Below, piece by piece: positions 26,929 through 37,555 of a stretch of DNA of 64,000 bases. Origin of the DNA: Streptomyces sp. NBC_00376 (GTDB taxonomy: Bacteria > Actinomycetota > Actinomycetes > Streptomycetales > Streptomycetaceae). The position numbers and the translations under genes are program-made. Position 1 is the first letter of the stretch. Every line of letters begins with the position of its first letter. The notes under the pieces were generated by a model, which did no database searches, was not told the origin of the DNA, and saw nothing but the letters and a program-made list of their open reading frames with translations. The stretch lies in the NCBI RefSeq assembly GCF_036077095.1, contig NZ_CP107960.1:6448001-6512000 (forward strand). Direction: 5' to 3'.

Positions 26929-27516
26929 ATGGCAAGCAAGGAATCACGCCGGATCTCGGACCTGGAGACCCTGAAGGCGTTCGGTCACCCCCTGCGGATG
27001 CGGCTCTACCGGGCGCTCTACATCGCCCGCAAGGCCACCGCGTCCCAACTGGCCGACCAGGTCGACGAGGCGGTCTCGCTCGTCAGCTACCACCTGCGCA
27101 AGCTCGCCGACCACGGCCTGATCGAGGAGGCCGAGCAGCAGGGGAAGGACGGCCGTGAACGCTGGTGGCAACTCGCCTCGGACGGGCTGAGCTTCCACGA
27201 CGAGGACTTCAGTGACGCCCCCGAGCTGGTCGCCACGCACGCCGCCGTCGGCCGGCTCTCCTTCGACCAGCACGTCGAGCTCTACCGCCGCCACCTCGAC
27301 TCGGCCCAGTCCTGGGCCCCCGAGTGGCGCAGTGCCTCCTTTTCCTCCGAGTACCTGCCCCGGCTCACCGCCGAGGAGCTCGCCGCGCTCTCCCGCGAGA
27401 TGCACGAGCTGATCGACCGATACCAGGAGGCCAGCCGCGCCCGTGAGGAGGCCGGTGGTTCGGAGGGCCGCGAACAAGTAGCCCTGCACGTGTACGGATT
27501 CCCGTTCCGGACCTGA
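26929..27516 (+). CDS. ArsR-type winged-helix transcriptional regulator
   Basis: Regulator of 195 aa. The DNA-binding domain spans about 8-90: LKAFGHPLRMRLYRAL, then the recognition region ATASQLADQVDEAVSLVSYHLRKLADHGLI and a wing ending ERWWQL. No metal-binding CxC motif is present, so it is not a classical metal sensor. A ligand-binding or dimerisation C-terminal half is helical and acidic. It is followed after 25 bp by an MFS exporter it probably represses. The paired TTGCGCAA site upstream is its likely operator. Start ATG 26929 has only GGGG nearby as a ribosome site. Confidence 0.88.
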   Translation: MASKESRRISDLETLKAFGHPLRMRLYRALYIARKATASQLADQVDEAVSLVSYHLRKLADHGLIEEAEQQGKDGRERWWQLASDGLSFHDEDFSDAPELVATHAAVGRLSFDQHVELYRRHLDSAQSWAPEWRSASFSSEYLPRLTAEELAALSREMHELIDRYQEASRAREEAGGSEGREQVALHVYGFPFRT

Positions 27517-27541
27517 ACCGGCCACCCGAGGAGGACGAGCC

Positions 27542-28786
27542 ATGACCGTCACAGTCGCGCCCCCGCAAGCCGCCGAACGCCCCGCCCACCGCGATGCCAA
27601 CGTCCTGCGCTGGCTCGGCGCCTACACCGCCTCGATGATCGGCGACAGCGTCTACTACATGGCGCTCGCCTGGGCCGCCGCCCGCACCGGCGGCGACACC
27701 CAGACCGGGGTCGTTCTCGCCGTCGGCTCCATACCCCGGGCCGTGCTGATGCTCGGCGGGGGAGTGCTCGCCGACCGGATCGGCCCGCGCCGCGTGGTCA
27801 TAGGCAGCGACGCCGCCCGCTGCCTGGTCGTCCTCGGCCTGGCCGGCGCGCTGCTGCTCACCTCGCCCGCGCTGTGGATGCTGATCGCCGTCGCGCTCGT
27901 GTTCGGCGTGGTCGACGCCCTCTTCCTGCCCGCCGTCGGCGCGCTGCCGCCCCGGGTCACCGCCCCCGGACAGCTGGCCCGCGTCCAGGGAATGCGCGGG
28001 CTCGCCACACGCCTCGCCAATGTCGTCGGCGCCCCGCTCGGCGGCGTCGCGGTGGCCCTCGGCGGACCGACGCTCGCGTTCGCCGCCGCCGGGGTGCTCT
28101 TCGCCGTGTCGCTGCCGCTGCTGCTGTCCCTGCGGATCCGCCCGCTGCCCGACCGGAAGGGCGCCGAACCGTCCGGCACCGCCTGGCACGACCTGGCCGA
28201 CGGGCTGCGCCACATCCGCCGCCACCCGCTGCTCGGACCGCTGATGATCGTCGTCGCCGTCAGCGAACTGGGCTTCGTCGGGCCGCTCAACCTCGGCCTG
28301 ATCCTGCTCGCCGAGGAGCGCCACTGGGGGGCGTCCGGCATGGGCTGGATCATCGCCGCCTTCGGGATCGGCGCCGGCGCGACGGCACTGCTGCTCGCCG
28401 TGCGCGGCCGGGTGCCGCGCGCCGGACTGGTGATGTGCCTGGCCGTGCTGGTCGGCGCGGTCGCCATCGGCTCCCTGGCCCAGCTGCCCTCGGTGGCCCT
28501 CGCCGCCACCGCGGCGGCCTGTGTCGGGCTCTTCGCGGGCCTCGGCGGCTCCCTGTGCGGGGCCCTGATCCAGACCGTCACCGAACCCGCCTACCTCGGC
28601 CGGGTCACCTCGGTCTCGACCCTGTTCACCCACGCGATCGCCCCGCTCAGCTACCCGGTCACGGGTGCCGCCGTCGCGATCTGGGGGACCGGCCCGGTCT
28701 TCGCCGCCAGCGCCTCGCTGTGCGCCGCCGGAGCGCTGACGGGCCTGGCCTTCACCCGGCTGCGCCGCGCGGAACTCCCGGGCTGA
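27542..28786 (+). CDS. MFS transporter (drug-exporter type)
   Basis: Major facilitator of 414 aa with about 12 hydrophobic segments. The A-motif-like loop [15 protein letters not shown] lies near 70-85 and a long central loop near 200. The pattern is like the MFS_3/enterobactin-exporter or multidrug group. ATG 27542 is preceded by GAGGAGG, a strong site. Co-transcribed with the ArsR-type regulator. Substrate unknown; regulator plus exporter suggests toxic small-molecule efflux. Confidence 0.88.
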   Translation: MTVTVAPPQAAERPAHRDANVLRWLGAYTASMIGDSVYYMALAWAAARTGGDTQTGVVLAVGSIPRAVLMLGGGVLADRIGPRRVVIGSDAARCLVVLGLAGALLLTSPALWMLIAVALVFGVVDALFLPAVGALPPRVTAPGQLARVQGMRGLATRLANVVGAPLGGVAVALGGPTLAFAAAGVLFAVSLPLLLSLRIRPLPDRKGAEPSGTAWHDLADGLRHIRRHPLLGPLMIVVAVSELGFVGPLNLGLILLAEERHWGASGMGWIIAAFGIGAGATALLLAVRGRVPRAGLVMCLAVLVGAVAIGSLAQLPSVALAATAAACVGLFAGLGGSLCGALIQTVTEPAYLGRVTSVSTLFTHAIAPLSYPVTGAAVAIWGTGPVFAASASLCAAGALTGLAFTRLRRAELPG

Positions 28787-28803
28787 GCCCGCCCCCGTAC
28801 GCC

Positions 28804-29436
28804 CTACATCCCCAGCTCCGCCGTGTGCAGCCGGTCCACCGCCTCCTTGTCGCCCTCCAGGCCCACCACGGCCGCGTCCTGCCGCCCGAACGCGAAGAGC
28901 AGCAGCTCGCCCGGCTCGCCGGTCACCGTCACCACCGGGGTCCCCTTGTGCGCCACCGCCGTCTGGCCGTCCGGGCGGCGCAGCACCAGACCCACCGGGG
29001 ACCTGCGGCCCAGGATCCGGGCCGTCCGCTCGGCGCGCGCCCACAGCACATCGGCGAACACCGGGTCCAGCTCCCGCCGCGACCAGTCGGGCTGGGCCCG
29101 GCGGACGTCCTCCGCGTGGATGTAGAACTCGACGGTGTTGGCGGCCTCGTCCACCTGCTTCACGGCGTACGGGGAGAATCGCGGCGGCCCCGTACGGATC
29201 AGCTGGATCAGCTCCTCGTACGGCTTCGCGGCGAACTCGGCCTGCACCCGTTCGAGCCGGTTCCGCAACGCGCCCAGCAGGATCCCGCCCGCCGCGTCCG
29301 GCCGGCGCTCCCGGACCACCACATGGGCGGCCAGGTCCCGGGTCGTCCAGCCGTGGCACAGGGTCGGGGCCTCCGGTCCCGCCGCCTCCAACAGGTCGGC
29401 GAGCAGAAGTCGTTCACGCTTCGCATGGGTCGACAT
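28804..29436 (-). CDS. TIGR03085/DinB-like maleylpyruvate-isomerase-fold protein
   Basis: Protein of 210 aa with the mycothiol-dependent maleylpyruvate isomerase/DinB four-helix fold. The metal-site motif is [22 protein letters not shown] near 27-48, with a further His in [16 protein letters not shown] near 102-114. It matches the TIGR03085 actinobacterial family, whose reaction is not established. ATG 29436 has TACGCT 7 nt upstream and no Shine-Dalgarno, indicating a leaderless start. Divergent from hisI, 84 bp apart. Confidence 0.8.
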   Translation of the reverse strand: MSTHAKRERLLLADLLEAAGPEAPTLCHGWTTRDLAAHVVVRERRPDAAGGILLGALRNRLERVQAEFAAKPYEELIQLIRTGPPRFSPYAVKQVDEAANTVEFYIHAEDVRRAQPDWSRRELDPVFADVLWARAERTARILGRRSPVGLVLRRPDGQTAVAHKGTPVVTVTGEPGELLLFAFGRQDAAVVGLEGDKEAVDRLHTAELGM

Positions 29437-29520
29437 GGTCGCCAGCGTACGGCCGACGCGCCCGGTCCGCCCAGTGGACGCCGCACCGGAACGCTGCCGG
29501 GGCCACGGCACAATGGGCGC

Positions 29521-29904
29521 ATGACCAGCGCGCCCACGCCCAGCACCCCGCCGCCGTCCAGCAACCTCGACCCGGCCATCGCGGCCCGGCTCAAGCGGGG
29601 TGCCGACGGACTCGTCCCGGCCGTCGCCCAGCAGTACGACACCGGCGAGGTGCTGATGCTCGGCTGGATGGACGACGAGGCCCTGCACCGCACCCTCACC
29701 ACCGGCCGCTGCACCTACTGGTCCCGCAGCCGCCAGGAGTACTGGGTCAAGGGCGACACCTCGGGCCACATCCAGCGGGTCAAGTCCGTCGCCCTGGACT
29801 GCGACGCCGACACCGTCCTCGTCAAGGTCGACCAGACGGGTGCCGCCTGCCACACCGGCGACCGCACCTGCTTCGACGCCGACGTCCTCCCGCTCGCGCA
29901 GTAA
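29521..29904 (+). CDS. hisI: Phosphoribosyl-AMP cyclohydrolase
   Basis: Zinc hydrolase of 127 aa for the third step of histidine synthesis, monofunctional (no HisE domain). Landmarks: [40 protein letters not shown], the Asp-rich [11 protein letters not shown] and the Cys pair in [10 protein letters not shown]. Separated from the main his operon and placed 13 bp before trpE, so His and Trp synthesis share a transcript here. CACAAT sits 6 nt before the ATG with no Shine-Dalgarno, suggesting leaderless transcription. Confidence 0.95.
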   Translation: MTSAPTPSTPPPSSNLDPAIAARLKRGADGLVPAVAQQYDTGEVLMLGWMDDEALHRTLTTGRCTYWSRSRQEYWVKGDTSGHIQRVKSVALDCDADTVLVKVDQTGAACHTGDRTCFDADVLPLAQ

Positions 29905-29917
29905 AGGGCCAGCCGCC

Positions 29918-31411
29918 ATGGATCTCGACACCTTCCGCAAACTCGCCGTCGACCGGCGCGTCATCCCCGTCAGCCGCAGGCTCCTCGCGGACGGCGACAC
30001 CCCGGTCGGGCTCTACCGCAAACTCGCGGGCGAGCGCACCGGCACCTTCCTCCTGGAGTCCGCGGAGAACGGCCGCACCTGGTCGCGCTACTCCTTCATC
30101 GGGGTACGCAGCGCCGCCACCCTCACCGCACGCGACGGACAGGCCCACTGGCTGGGCGTCCCGCCCGTCGGCGTCCCCGTCGACGGCGACCCGCTTCAGG
30201 CCCTGCGCGCCACCATCGAGACCCTGCACACCCCGCACGACGTGGTCGTCGACGACGCACTGCCCCCGTTCACCGGCGGCATGGTCGGCTACCTCGGCTA
30301 CGACATCGTGCGCCGCCTGGAGAAGATCGGCGACAGTGCCGAGGACGACCTGCACGTCCCCGAACTGACGATGCTGCTCACCTCCGACCTGGCGGTGCTC
30401 GACCACTGGGACGGCAGCGTCCTGCTGATCGCCAACGCGATCAACCACAACGACCTGACGACCGGCGTCGACGAGGCGTACGCGGACGCCGTCGCGCGCC
30501 TGGACGCCATGGAACGGGACCTCTCCCGCCCCGTCGAGAACGTCCCCGCCGCCCTCCCGCCGTCCGAGCTGCCCCCGTACACCGCACTGTGGGGCGGCGA
30601 GGCGTACCAGGACGCCGTCGAGGACGTGAAGGAACGCATCAGGGCCGGCGAGGCCTTCCAGGTCGTTCCCTCCCAGCGCTTCGAAACCCCGTGCACGGCA
30701 AGCGCGTTGGACGTCTACCGGGTGCTGCGCGCCACCAACCCCTCGCCGTACATGTACCTCTTCCGGTTCGACGGCTTCGACGTCGCCGGCTCCAGCCCGG
30801 AAGCCCTGGTCAAGGTCGAGGACGGACGCGCGATGGTCCACCCGATCGCCGGCACCAGGCACCGCGGCGCCACCCCGCAGGAGGACCAGGCGCTTGCCGA
30901 GGAGCTCCTCGCCGACCCGAAGGAACGTGCCGAGCACCTGATGCTGGTCGACCTCGGCCGCAACGACCTGGGGCGGGTCTGCGCACCGGGCACCGTCGAG
31001 GTCGTCGACTTCATGTCGATCGAGCGGTACTCGCACGTGATGCACATCGTCTCCACCGTCACCGGCCGCGTCGCCGAGGGCCGCACCGCCTTCGACGTCC
31101 TCACCGCCTGCTTCCCCGCGGGCACCCTCTCCGGCGCCCCCAAGCCCCGCGCGATGCAGATCATCGAGGAGCTCGAACCGACCCGCCGCGGACTGTACGG
31201 AGGCTGCGTCGGCTACCTCGACTTCGCCGGGGACTCCGACACCGCCATCGCCATCCGCACCGCCCTGCTCCGCGACGGCACCGCGTACGTCCAGGCCGGA
31301 GCGGGCGTCGTCGCCGACTCCGACCCGGTCGCCGAGGACACCGAATGCCGCAACAAGGCCGCGGCGGTGCTCCGCGCGGTGCATACGGCCAACCGGCTCC
31401 ACACGCTCTGA
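29918..31411 (+). CDS. trpE: Anthranilate synthase component I
   Basis: Chorismate-using large subunit of 497 aa. The Trp feedback site is visible as [12 protein letters not shown] near 45, followed by [12 protein letters not shown] near 115. The catalytic half carries the chorismate-binding pattern [30 protein letters not shown] and [12 protein letters not shown]. The glutaminase partner (trpG) and trpD are not in this window. It follows hisI by 13 bp. A run of small membrane genes follows downstream. I see no leader peptide with Trp codons before it. Confidence 0.95.
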   Translation: MDLDTFRKLAVDRRVIPVSRRLLADGDTPVGLYRKLAGERTGTFLLESAENGRTWSRYSFIGVRSAATLTARDGQAHWLGVPPVGVPVDGDPLQALRATIETLHTPHDVVVDDALPPFTGGMVGYLGYDIVRRLEKIGDSAEDDLHVPELTMLLTSDLAVLDHWDGSVLLIANAINHNDLTTGVDEAYADAVARLDAMERDLSRPVENVPAALPPSELPPYTALWGGEAYQDAVEDVKERIRAGEAFQVVPSQRFETPCTASALDVYRVLRATNPSPYMYLFRFDGFDVAGSSPEALVKVEDGRAMVHPIAGTRHRGATPQEDQALAEELLADPKERAEHLMLVDLGRNDLGRVCAPGTVEVVDFMSIERYSHVMHIVSTVTGRVAEGRTAFDVLTACFPAGTLSGAPKPRAMQIIEELEPTRRGLYGGCVGYLDFAGDSDTAIAIRTALLRDGTAYVQAGAGVVADSDPVAEDTECRNKAAAVLRAVHTANRLHTL

Positions 31412-31434
31412 GGCGGTAGGGGATAGTGGGGTAT

Positions 31435-32085
31435 GTGAGTGCTGTCCCCGTACCCCAGCCCCGTGCCCGAGCCGCGACCGCGTCCGGCGGCGCGGGAAGC
31501 CGCCGCAGCCTGGCCGCCGGCCTGCTCCTCGGGGCGGTGGGCGCCGCCGTCGTCCTGCTCGCCTCCAGCCAGACCTGGGCCGAGGGCGAGGCGTCCGTCG
31601 GCGGCGGCGCACTGCCCCTGACCGCCGACGGCCAGGACGTCACCGGCCTCCCGGCGGCCCTCGCCATCGTCGGTCTGGCCGCCCTCGTCGCCGTCTTCGC
31701 GGTCCGCCGGGCCGGCCGGCTGCTCGTCGCCGGACTCCTCGCCCTCAGCGGCCTCGGTGCCGGACTGAGCGCCTGCCTCGGCGCCTCGGACAGCGCGGCG
31801 CTCGACGAGAAGGCGGCGCAGTCGACCGGCGACACCTCGGCGACCATCGACGCGCTCACCCACACCGCGTGGCCCTACGTCACCGCCGCCGGCGGCCTGC
31901 TGATCCTGCTCGCCGGGCTGCTCGCCCTGCGCTACGGAAAGCTCTGGCCCACCATGTCGGGACGGTACGAGCGGGACGGCACCCCCCGCCCCCGCAAGGC
32001 CGCCCGCACCGCCCCCGACCCGGACCGGCCCGAGGACCTCTGGAAGGCCCTGGACCGCGGCGAGGACCCGACGCGCGAGACGTGA
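31435..32085 (+). CDS. Trp biosynthesis-associated membrane protein (TIGR02234 type)
   Basis: Protein of 216 aa with four hydrophobic segments near 27-45, 72-90, 96-115 and 142-162. The first extracytoplasmic loop contains SSQTWAEG, a hallmark I associate with the actinobacterial family found next to trp genes. The C-terminus is basic with a WKALDRGEDPT tail. The role is unknown; transport or assembly of the Trp pathway has been proposed only from context. GTG 31435 is chosen; GTG 31426 is also in frame with poorer ribosome-site spacing. Confidence 0.8.
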   Translation: MSAVPVPQPRARAATASGGAGSRRSLAAGLLLGAVGAAVVLLASSQTWAEGEASVGGGALPLTADGQDVTGLPAALAIVGLAALVAVFAVRRAGRLLVAGLLALSGLGAGLSACLGASDSAALDEKAAQSTGDTSATIDALTHTAWPYVTAAGGLLILLAGLLALRYGKLWPTMSGRYERDGTPRPRKAARTAPDPDRPEDLWKALDRGEDPTRET

Positions 32086-32103
32086 CCCCCAACTCACGTC
32101 CTA

Positions 32104-32117
32104 CCCGTACGTACGGG
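32104..32117. promoter_or_regulatory. 14 bp palindrome CCC-GTACGTAC-GGG
   Basis: A perfect palindrome lies 18 bp after the membrane-protein stop and about 95 bp before the HGxxPAAW gene. Its GTACGTAC core recurs in a second palindrome upstream of trpB (34229-34242). Possible regulator site. Confidence 0.4.
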
Positions 32118-32212
32118 ACAATGAAGTCGAGCTTTCAGCACAGCGGCACCAACAGCGCCACCAGCTTTGCGTACAGCGATACCAACAGCGCATCACCAAC
32201 AAGGAGCAACTC

Positions 32213-32461
32213 ATGGCGGGCAGCAGCCACGGACACACCCCGGCCGCCTGGACCGGTGTCATCATCTCCTTCATCGGCTTCTGCGTCGCAGGCGTCTTCA
32301 TGGTCGCGGCCAACGTCGTCGGCTTCTGGGCCGGCATCGCCATCGTCCTCCTCGGCGGCGTCGTCGGTCTCGCGATGAAGGCAGCGGGCCTCGGCATGCC
32401 GAAGGAGTCCGCGGAGATGGCCCAGGCACGGGCCCGCGCCGCACAGGCCCAGGTCTCCTGA
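32213..32461 (+). CDS. HGxxPAAW family small membrane protein
   Basis: Protein of 82 aa. It begins MAGSSHGHTPAAWTGV, containing the HGxxPAAW signature that names this actinobacterial family. Two hydrophobic helices follow at about 15-33 and 37-56, then a short amphipathic helix (ESAEMAQARARAAQAQ). AAGGAG precedes the ATG by 6 nt, a strong site. Function unknown. Its constant place between trpE and trpC in Streptomyces is the only clue I have. Confidence 0.88.
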   Translation: MAGSSHGHTPAAWTGVIISFIGFCVAGVFMVAANVVGFWAGIAIVLLGGVVGLAMKAAGLGMPKESAEMAQARARAAQAQVS

Positions 32462-32541
32462 CACCACGCGGCAGCCGTACGCACACGAGGCGCAGCCCGG
32501 TCCGGGCTGCGCCTTTCCGCGTCAACGGGGACAATCACCGG

Positions 32542-33039
32542 GTGGACGCATCGCCTACCCCCGCCGCAGTGCCGGCCCCGGCCCCCGGGCCCGCTCCCGG
32601 CCACCCGTTCCCGCCGGTCCTCCCACCGGCCCCCGTGCCCGCCTCGCGCGTCCGGCGGCTGGCCGTACCGGCGGGTGTGATGGCCGTCGTCGTCGGGGCG
32701 TTCGGCTACGTGGGTGCCGTCGACCCCAACCAGCCCGGCCACTACCCGGTCTGCCCGCTGCTCCGCTTCACCGGGCTCTACTGTCCCGGCTGCGGCGGAC
32801 TGCGCAGCGCCCACGCCGTCGCGCACGGCGACATCGCCGCCGCCCTCGGCTCCAACGCGCTCGCGGTGGCCGGCTACGCGGCCTTCGCCGTCCTCTGGGC
32901 CCTCTGGGTGGTCCGCGCCTGGCGGGGCCGGCCCATGAGCATCGCGGCGAAGCCCGTCGTCTGGTGGGGGATCGGGGCCGTACTGCTGGTCTTCTCGGTG
33001 GTACGGAACCTGCCGTTCGGTTCGGCTCTGGCGCCCTGA
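32542..33039 (+). CDS. DUF2752 membrane protein
   Basis: Protein of 165 aa with a Pro-rich cytoplasmic start, then hydrophobic segments near 40-58, 105-124 and 140-158. The family motif CPLLRFTGLYCPGCGGLRSAH lies near 73-93 and has three Cys, so a metal or disulfide is possible. GACAAT lies exactly 6 nt before the GTG, with no Shine-Dalgarno, indicating a leaderless start. Located between trpE and trpC; role unknown. Confidence 0.85.
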   Translation: MDASPTPAAVPAPAPGPAPGHPFPPVLPPAPVPASRVRRLAVPAGVMAVVVGAFGYVGAVDPNQPGHYPVCPLLRFTGLYCPGCGGLRSAHAVAHGDIAAALGSNALAVAGYAAFAVLWALWVVRAWRGRPMSIAAKPVVWWGIGAVLLVFSVVRNLPFGSALAP

Positions 33040-33162
33040 GTGCCCAGGTAGTGGGACATCCACCGGCCGATTCGGGCCGAAAGCCCTCCTGCGGATAGCA
33101 TTGATATGGCTGATCCTGTTCTGCTGTTTCCCTCATCACCGTCCCGGAAGGGGGCCGCTCGC

Positions 33163-33972
33163 GTGAGTGTGCTCGACGAGATCATCGACGGCGTACGCGC
33201 CGACCTCGCGGAGCGGCAGGCGCGTGTCAGCCTCGACGAGCTGAAGGAACGCGCCGCGCGCGCTCCAGGGGCCAAGGACGGAGTCGCCGCCCTGCGCGGC
33301 GAGGGCGTCACCGTCATCTGCGAGGTCAAGCGTTCCAGCCCCTCCAAGGGGGCCCTGGCCGCGATCGCCGACCCGGCCGCGCTCGCCGCGGACTACGAGG
33401 CGGGCGGCGCGTCCGTCATCTCGGTCCTCACCGAGGAGCGCCGCTTCGGCGGTTCGCTCGCCGACCTGGAGGCCGTCCGCGCCAAGGTCGACATCCCGGT
33501 CCTGCGCAAGGACTTCATCGTCACCTCCTACCAGCTCTGGGAGGCCCGCGCCTACGGCGCCGACCTCGCCCTGCTGATCGTCGCAGCCCTCGACCAGGAG
33601 GCCCTGGTCTCCCTGATCGAGCGCGCCGAGTCCATCGGCCTGACGCCGCTGGTCGAGGTGCACGACGAGGAGGAGGCGGAGCGTGCCGTGGACGCCGGCG
33701 CGAAGATCATCGGTGTCAACGCGCGAAACCTGAAGGACCTCAAGGTCGACCGCTCCACCTTCGAGCGCGTCGCCCCCGAGATCCCGAACCACATCGTCAA
33801 GGTCGCCGAGTCCGGCGTCCGGGGCCCGCACGACCTGATCGCGTACGCCAACGCGGGCGCCGACGCGGTGCTCGTGGGCGAGTCGCTGGTCACCGGCCGC
33901 GACCCGCGGGCCGCCGTCGCCGACCTGGTCGCCGCCGGCGCCCACCCCGCCCTTCGGCACGGACGGAGCTGA
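33163..33972 (+). CDS. trpC: Indole-3-glycerol-phosphate synthase
   Basis: (beta/alpha)8 enzyme of 269 aa closing CdRP to indole-3-glycerol phosphate. Key segments are [11 protein letters not shown] near 50 (with the catalytic Lys), [18 protein letters not shown] near 117, the Glu in [14 protein letters not shown] near 165 and [12 protein letters not shown] near 181. Monofunctional, with no fused TrpF. AAGGGGG lies about 8 nt before GTG 33163. A TAGCAT hexamer near 33095 is a candidate -10, so trpC-trpM-trpB-trpA may start from its own promoter. Confidence 0.95.
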   Translation: MSVLDEIIDGVRADLAERQARVSLDELKERAARAPGAKDGVAALRGEGVTVICEVKRSSPSKGALAAIADPAALAADYEAGGASVISVLTEERRFGGSLADLEAVRAKVDIPVLRKDFIVTSYQLWEARAYGADLALLIVAALDQEALVSLIERAESIGLTPLVEVHDEEEAERAVDAGAKIIGVNARNLKDLKVDRSTFERVAPEIPNHIVKVAESGVRGPHDLIAYANAGADAVLVGESLVTGRDPRAAVADLVAAGAHPALRHGRS

Positions 33973-33980
33973 CCCGACCC

Positions 33981-34196
33981 GTGTCCGCCGAACGTCCCGC
34001 GTCCCGTCGCCGGCGGGGTCTGCGCCCCACCGGAGCCACGGCCCGGGTTCCGCACGCGCCGCTGGCGCGCGGCTGCCGCCCCCGCGGCTGCCGCGCCCCC
34101 GCGCGCCGGGTGCACGGCCGGCGGGTGCGGTACGTGATCGGCGACGAGCCCGGCCAGGTCAACGGCATGCGATGGCGCACGGGGACCGCGCTGTAG
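33981..34196 (+). CDS. trpM: TrpM-like small basic protein
   Basis: Gene of 71 codons between trpC and trpB, 8 bp after the trpC stop. The protein is very basic (Arg-rich, pI clearly high). It has four Cys-containing or Arg-rich turns (ARGCRPRGCRAPARRVHGRR) and a conserved-looking C-terminus RRVRYVIGDEPGQVNGMRWR. In S. coelicolor the gene at this position, earlier called trpX, is trpM, reported to influence Trp synthesis and development; the name is by position and C-terminal resemblance from memory. Two Cys and one Trp are notable in so short a protein. The start is GTG with only a weak upstream site. Confidence 0.7.
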   Translation: MSAERPASRRRRGLRPTGATARVPHAPLARGCRPRGCRAPARRVHGRRVRYVIGDEPGQVNGMRWRTGTAL

Positions 34197-34228
34197 CGAG
34201 CCCCGGCCGACGTACCCGCACCACTCCC

Positions 34229-34242
34229 GTCGTACGTACGAC
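34229..34242. promoter_or_regulatory. 14 bp palindrome GTC-GTACGTAC-GAC before trpB
   Basis: A perfect palindrome 92 bp upstream of the trpB ATG. It shares the GTACGTAC core with the palindrome at 32104-32117 in the same trp region. A TACGGT -10-like hexamer follows near 34294, so it sits where an operator could control a trpB promoter. Confidence 0.42.
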
Positions 34243-34333
34243 CGCACCGCCCGACCGATCGCCGGTCGCGGTGGCGCTCCGCTCATGGCGCATACGGTGA
34301 ATCCACCCATTGCGATGTCGAGGAGCACGTCGG

Positions 34334-35610
<1,277 letters not shown>

Positions 35611-35614
<4 letters not shown>

Positions 35615-36423
35615 GCGGCAACGTGGAGCTGCTGAGTTCCGCCCTCGCACAGGCGAAGGCGGAGAACCGGGCCGCCCTCATCGCGTACCTCCCGGCCGGG
35701 TTCCCGACCGTCGACGGCGGGATCGAGGCCGTGAAGGCGGTCGTGGCGGGCGGCGCCGACATCGTCGAGGTGGGGCTGCCGCACAGCGACCCGGTGCTCG
35801 ACGGACCGGTCATCCAGACCGCCGACGACATCGCTCTGCGCGGCGGGGTGAAGATCGCCGACGTGATGCGCACCGTCCGCGAGGCGCACGAGGCGACCGG
35901 CGTCCCGATCCTCGTCATGACGTACTGGAACCCGATCGACCGGTACGGCGTCGAGCGCTTCACCGCCGAGCTCGCCGAGGCGGGCGGCGCCGGGTGCATC
36001 CTGCCCGACCTGCCGGTCCAGGAGTCCGAGCTGTGGCGCGAGCACGCCGACAAGCACGGTCTGGCGACCGTCTTCGTCGTCGCGCCGAGCAGCAAGGACG
36101 AGCGCCTCGCCACCATCACCGCGGCCGGCTCCGGTTTCGTCTATGCGGCCTCGCTGATGGGCGTCACCGGGACCCGCGCCTCGGTCGGCGAGCAGGCCCA
36201 GGAGCTGGTCCTGCGCACCCGCGCCACCACTCGGCTGCCGGTCTGCGTCGGCCTGGGCGTCTCCAACGCCGAGCAGGCCGCCGAGGTCGCGGGCTTCGCC
36301 GACGGGGTGATCGTCGGCTCGGCCTTCGTCAAGGCCGTCCTGGACGCCCCCGACGAGGCGGCCGGCCTGGCCGCCGTCCGCTCCCTGGCGGGCGAACTCG
36401 CCGAAGGCGTTCGAAAGCGGTGA
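35611..36423 (+). CDS. trpA: Tryptophan synthase alpha chain
   Basis: Lyase subunit of 270 aa that releases indole from indole-3-glycerol phosphate. Catalytic Glu in [21 protein letters not shown] near 51 and the following Asp near 62 match the family signature. Loop 6 corresponds to [13 protein letters not shown] near 180-192. Overlaps trpB by 4 nt. A strong hairpin terminates the unit at 36454. Confidence 0.97.
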
Positions 36424-36453
36424 AACGGGTGTAACCCGAACGGGTGGACCTGG

Positions 36454-36483
36454 ACCGGGGAGGCACGCACGTGCCTCCCCGGT
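36454..36483 (+). terminator. trp unit terminator
   Basis: A 13 bp perfect stem, ACCGGGGAGGCAC with GTGCCTCCCCGGT, and a GCAC loop lie 31 nt after trpA. It ends 15 bp before the start of the DsbA-like gene, so it could also fold in that gene's leader. Confidence 0.82.
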
Positions 36484-36497
36484 TCGTTGCTGCGGGT

Positions 36498-37445
36498 GTG
36501 AGCGAGAAGAACGAAAAGGGAAAAAGGGCCGCGCGAGACCGGCTCGTACAGCAGCGTGAGCGCCAGCGGGTGAGCGAGCGCCGCAGGCGCACGCTGATCG
36601 TCACCAGCGCGGTGGTGGGCGTGCTGGCGCTGGCCGCCGTCGTCGGCGTGATCGCCGCGAATTCGGGCGGCAAGAGCGGCAAGGGCGAGGCTTCGGGCCC
36701 CGTGGTCGCACCGTCCGGCGCGACCGGGAAGGACAGCCTGGCCATCCAGGTCGGCGCGGACGGAGCCCCGTCCACGCTCACCGTCTGGGAGGATTTCCGC
36801 TGCCCGGTCTGCGCCCAGTTCGAGAACGCCTTCCGCGACACGATCCACCAGCTGGAGAACAGCGGACAGCTCAAGATCGAGTACCACCTGGCCACGATCA
36901 TCGACGGCAATCTCGGCGGCAGCGGCTCGCTGCGGGCGGCCAACGCGGCGGCCTGCGCACAGGACGTGGGCAAGTTCCCCGCCTACCACGACGTGCTCTA
37001 CCGCAACCAGCCGCAGGAGACCGTCGACGGCTTCAGCGACAACGACAAGCTGATCGAGCTCTCGGGGAAGGTCCCCGGGCTCGACACCCCCGATTTCCGC
37101 AGCTGTGTGAACGACGGCACGCACGACAGCTGGGTCAAGAAGTCCAACACGGCGTTCCAGAACGGCGGATTCGAGGGCACACCGACCGCGCTGCTCAACG
37201 GGGAATCGATCTTCCCGAAGAAGGGGAACGAGCCGATCACCGTGGAGAACCTGAAGAAGTGGGTGGCCGAGGCCAACAAGGGCAAGAAGCCGGCCGCTGT
37301 CACCCCTGCTCCCTCGGGGCCGGCCAAGGTCACCCCTGTTCCCTCGGGGCCGGCCAAGGCCACCCCCACTCCCTCGGGGCCGGCCAAGGCCACCCCCACT
37401 CCCTCGGGGCCGGCCGCCGCCACCCCCGCCCCGTCGGGTTCCTGA
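36498..37445 (+). CDS. Membrane-anchored DsbA-family thioredoxin protein with repeat tail
   Basis: Protein of 315 aa with a basic N-terminus (1-34), one anchor at about 36-56 and an exported thioredoxin-like domain. The redox motif is C-P-V-C in EDFRCPVCAQFE near 98, and the cis-Pro loop GFEGTPTALLNG near 232. The last 50 residues are five decapeptide repeats of the type PAKATPTPSG, likely an extended wall-spanning or disordered tail. Same architecture as the protein at 5222-6037, except for the tail. It may oxidise or maintain secreted lipoproteins, since lgt follows. The start is GTG 36498. Confidence 0.87.
   Translation: MSEKNEKGKRAARDRLVQQRERQRVSERRRRTLIVTSAVVGVLALAAVVGVIAANSGGKSGKGEASGPVVAPSGATGKDSLAIQVGADGAPSTLTVWEDFRCPVCAQFENAFRDTIHQLENSGQLKIEYHLATIIDGNLGGSGSLRAANAAACAQDVGKFPAYHDVLYRNQPQETVDGFSDNDKLIELSGKVPGLDTPDFRSCVNDGTHDSWVKKSNTAFQNGGFEGTPTALLNGESIFPKKGNEPITVENLKKWVAEANKGKKPAAVTPAPSGPAKVTPVPSGPAKATPTPSGPAKATPTPSGPAAATPAPSGS
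37291..37440. repeat. Five in-frame 30 bp repeats
   Basis: Units start at 37291, 37321, 37351, 37381 and 37411. The third and fourth (37351-37380 and 37381-37410) are identical base for base. They encode the Pro/Ala/Thr-rich tail of the DsbA-like protein, so the repeat count can change without frameshift. Confidence 0.95.
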
Positions 37446-37555
37446 CCGCTCCCCGGGCGGGGTCCGGCAAGGGGAATCGATGACCTGCCCGTTACCCAGA
37501 AGTTGTCGGGTGGGTTGCCGAACGCCCCACCCGGCAAGGTAGCGTCGACCTTGCC

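Noticed and set aside
32101..32193. Minus-strand 30-codon frame rich in Trp and Cys (five Trp) inside the trp region, reminiscent of an attenuator leader peptide
   Set aside because: It is antisense to the trp genes, lacks a ribosome site and a terminator pair, and the TGG codons come from a short CCAAC/CCACC direct repeat on the plus strand.
34197..34333. Search for a Trp leader peptide or attenuator before trpB
   Set aside because: No short frame with clustered TGG codons and no mutually exclusive hairpins were seen; only the palindrome and a possible -10 remain.
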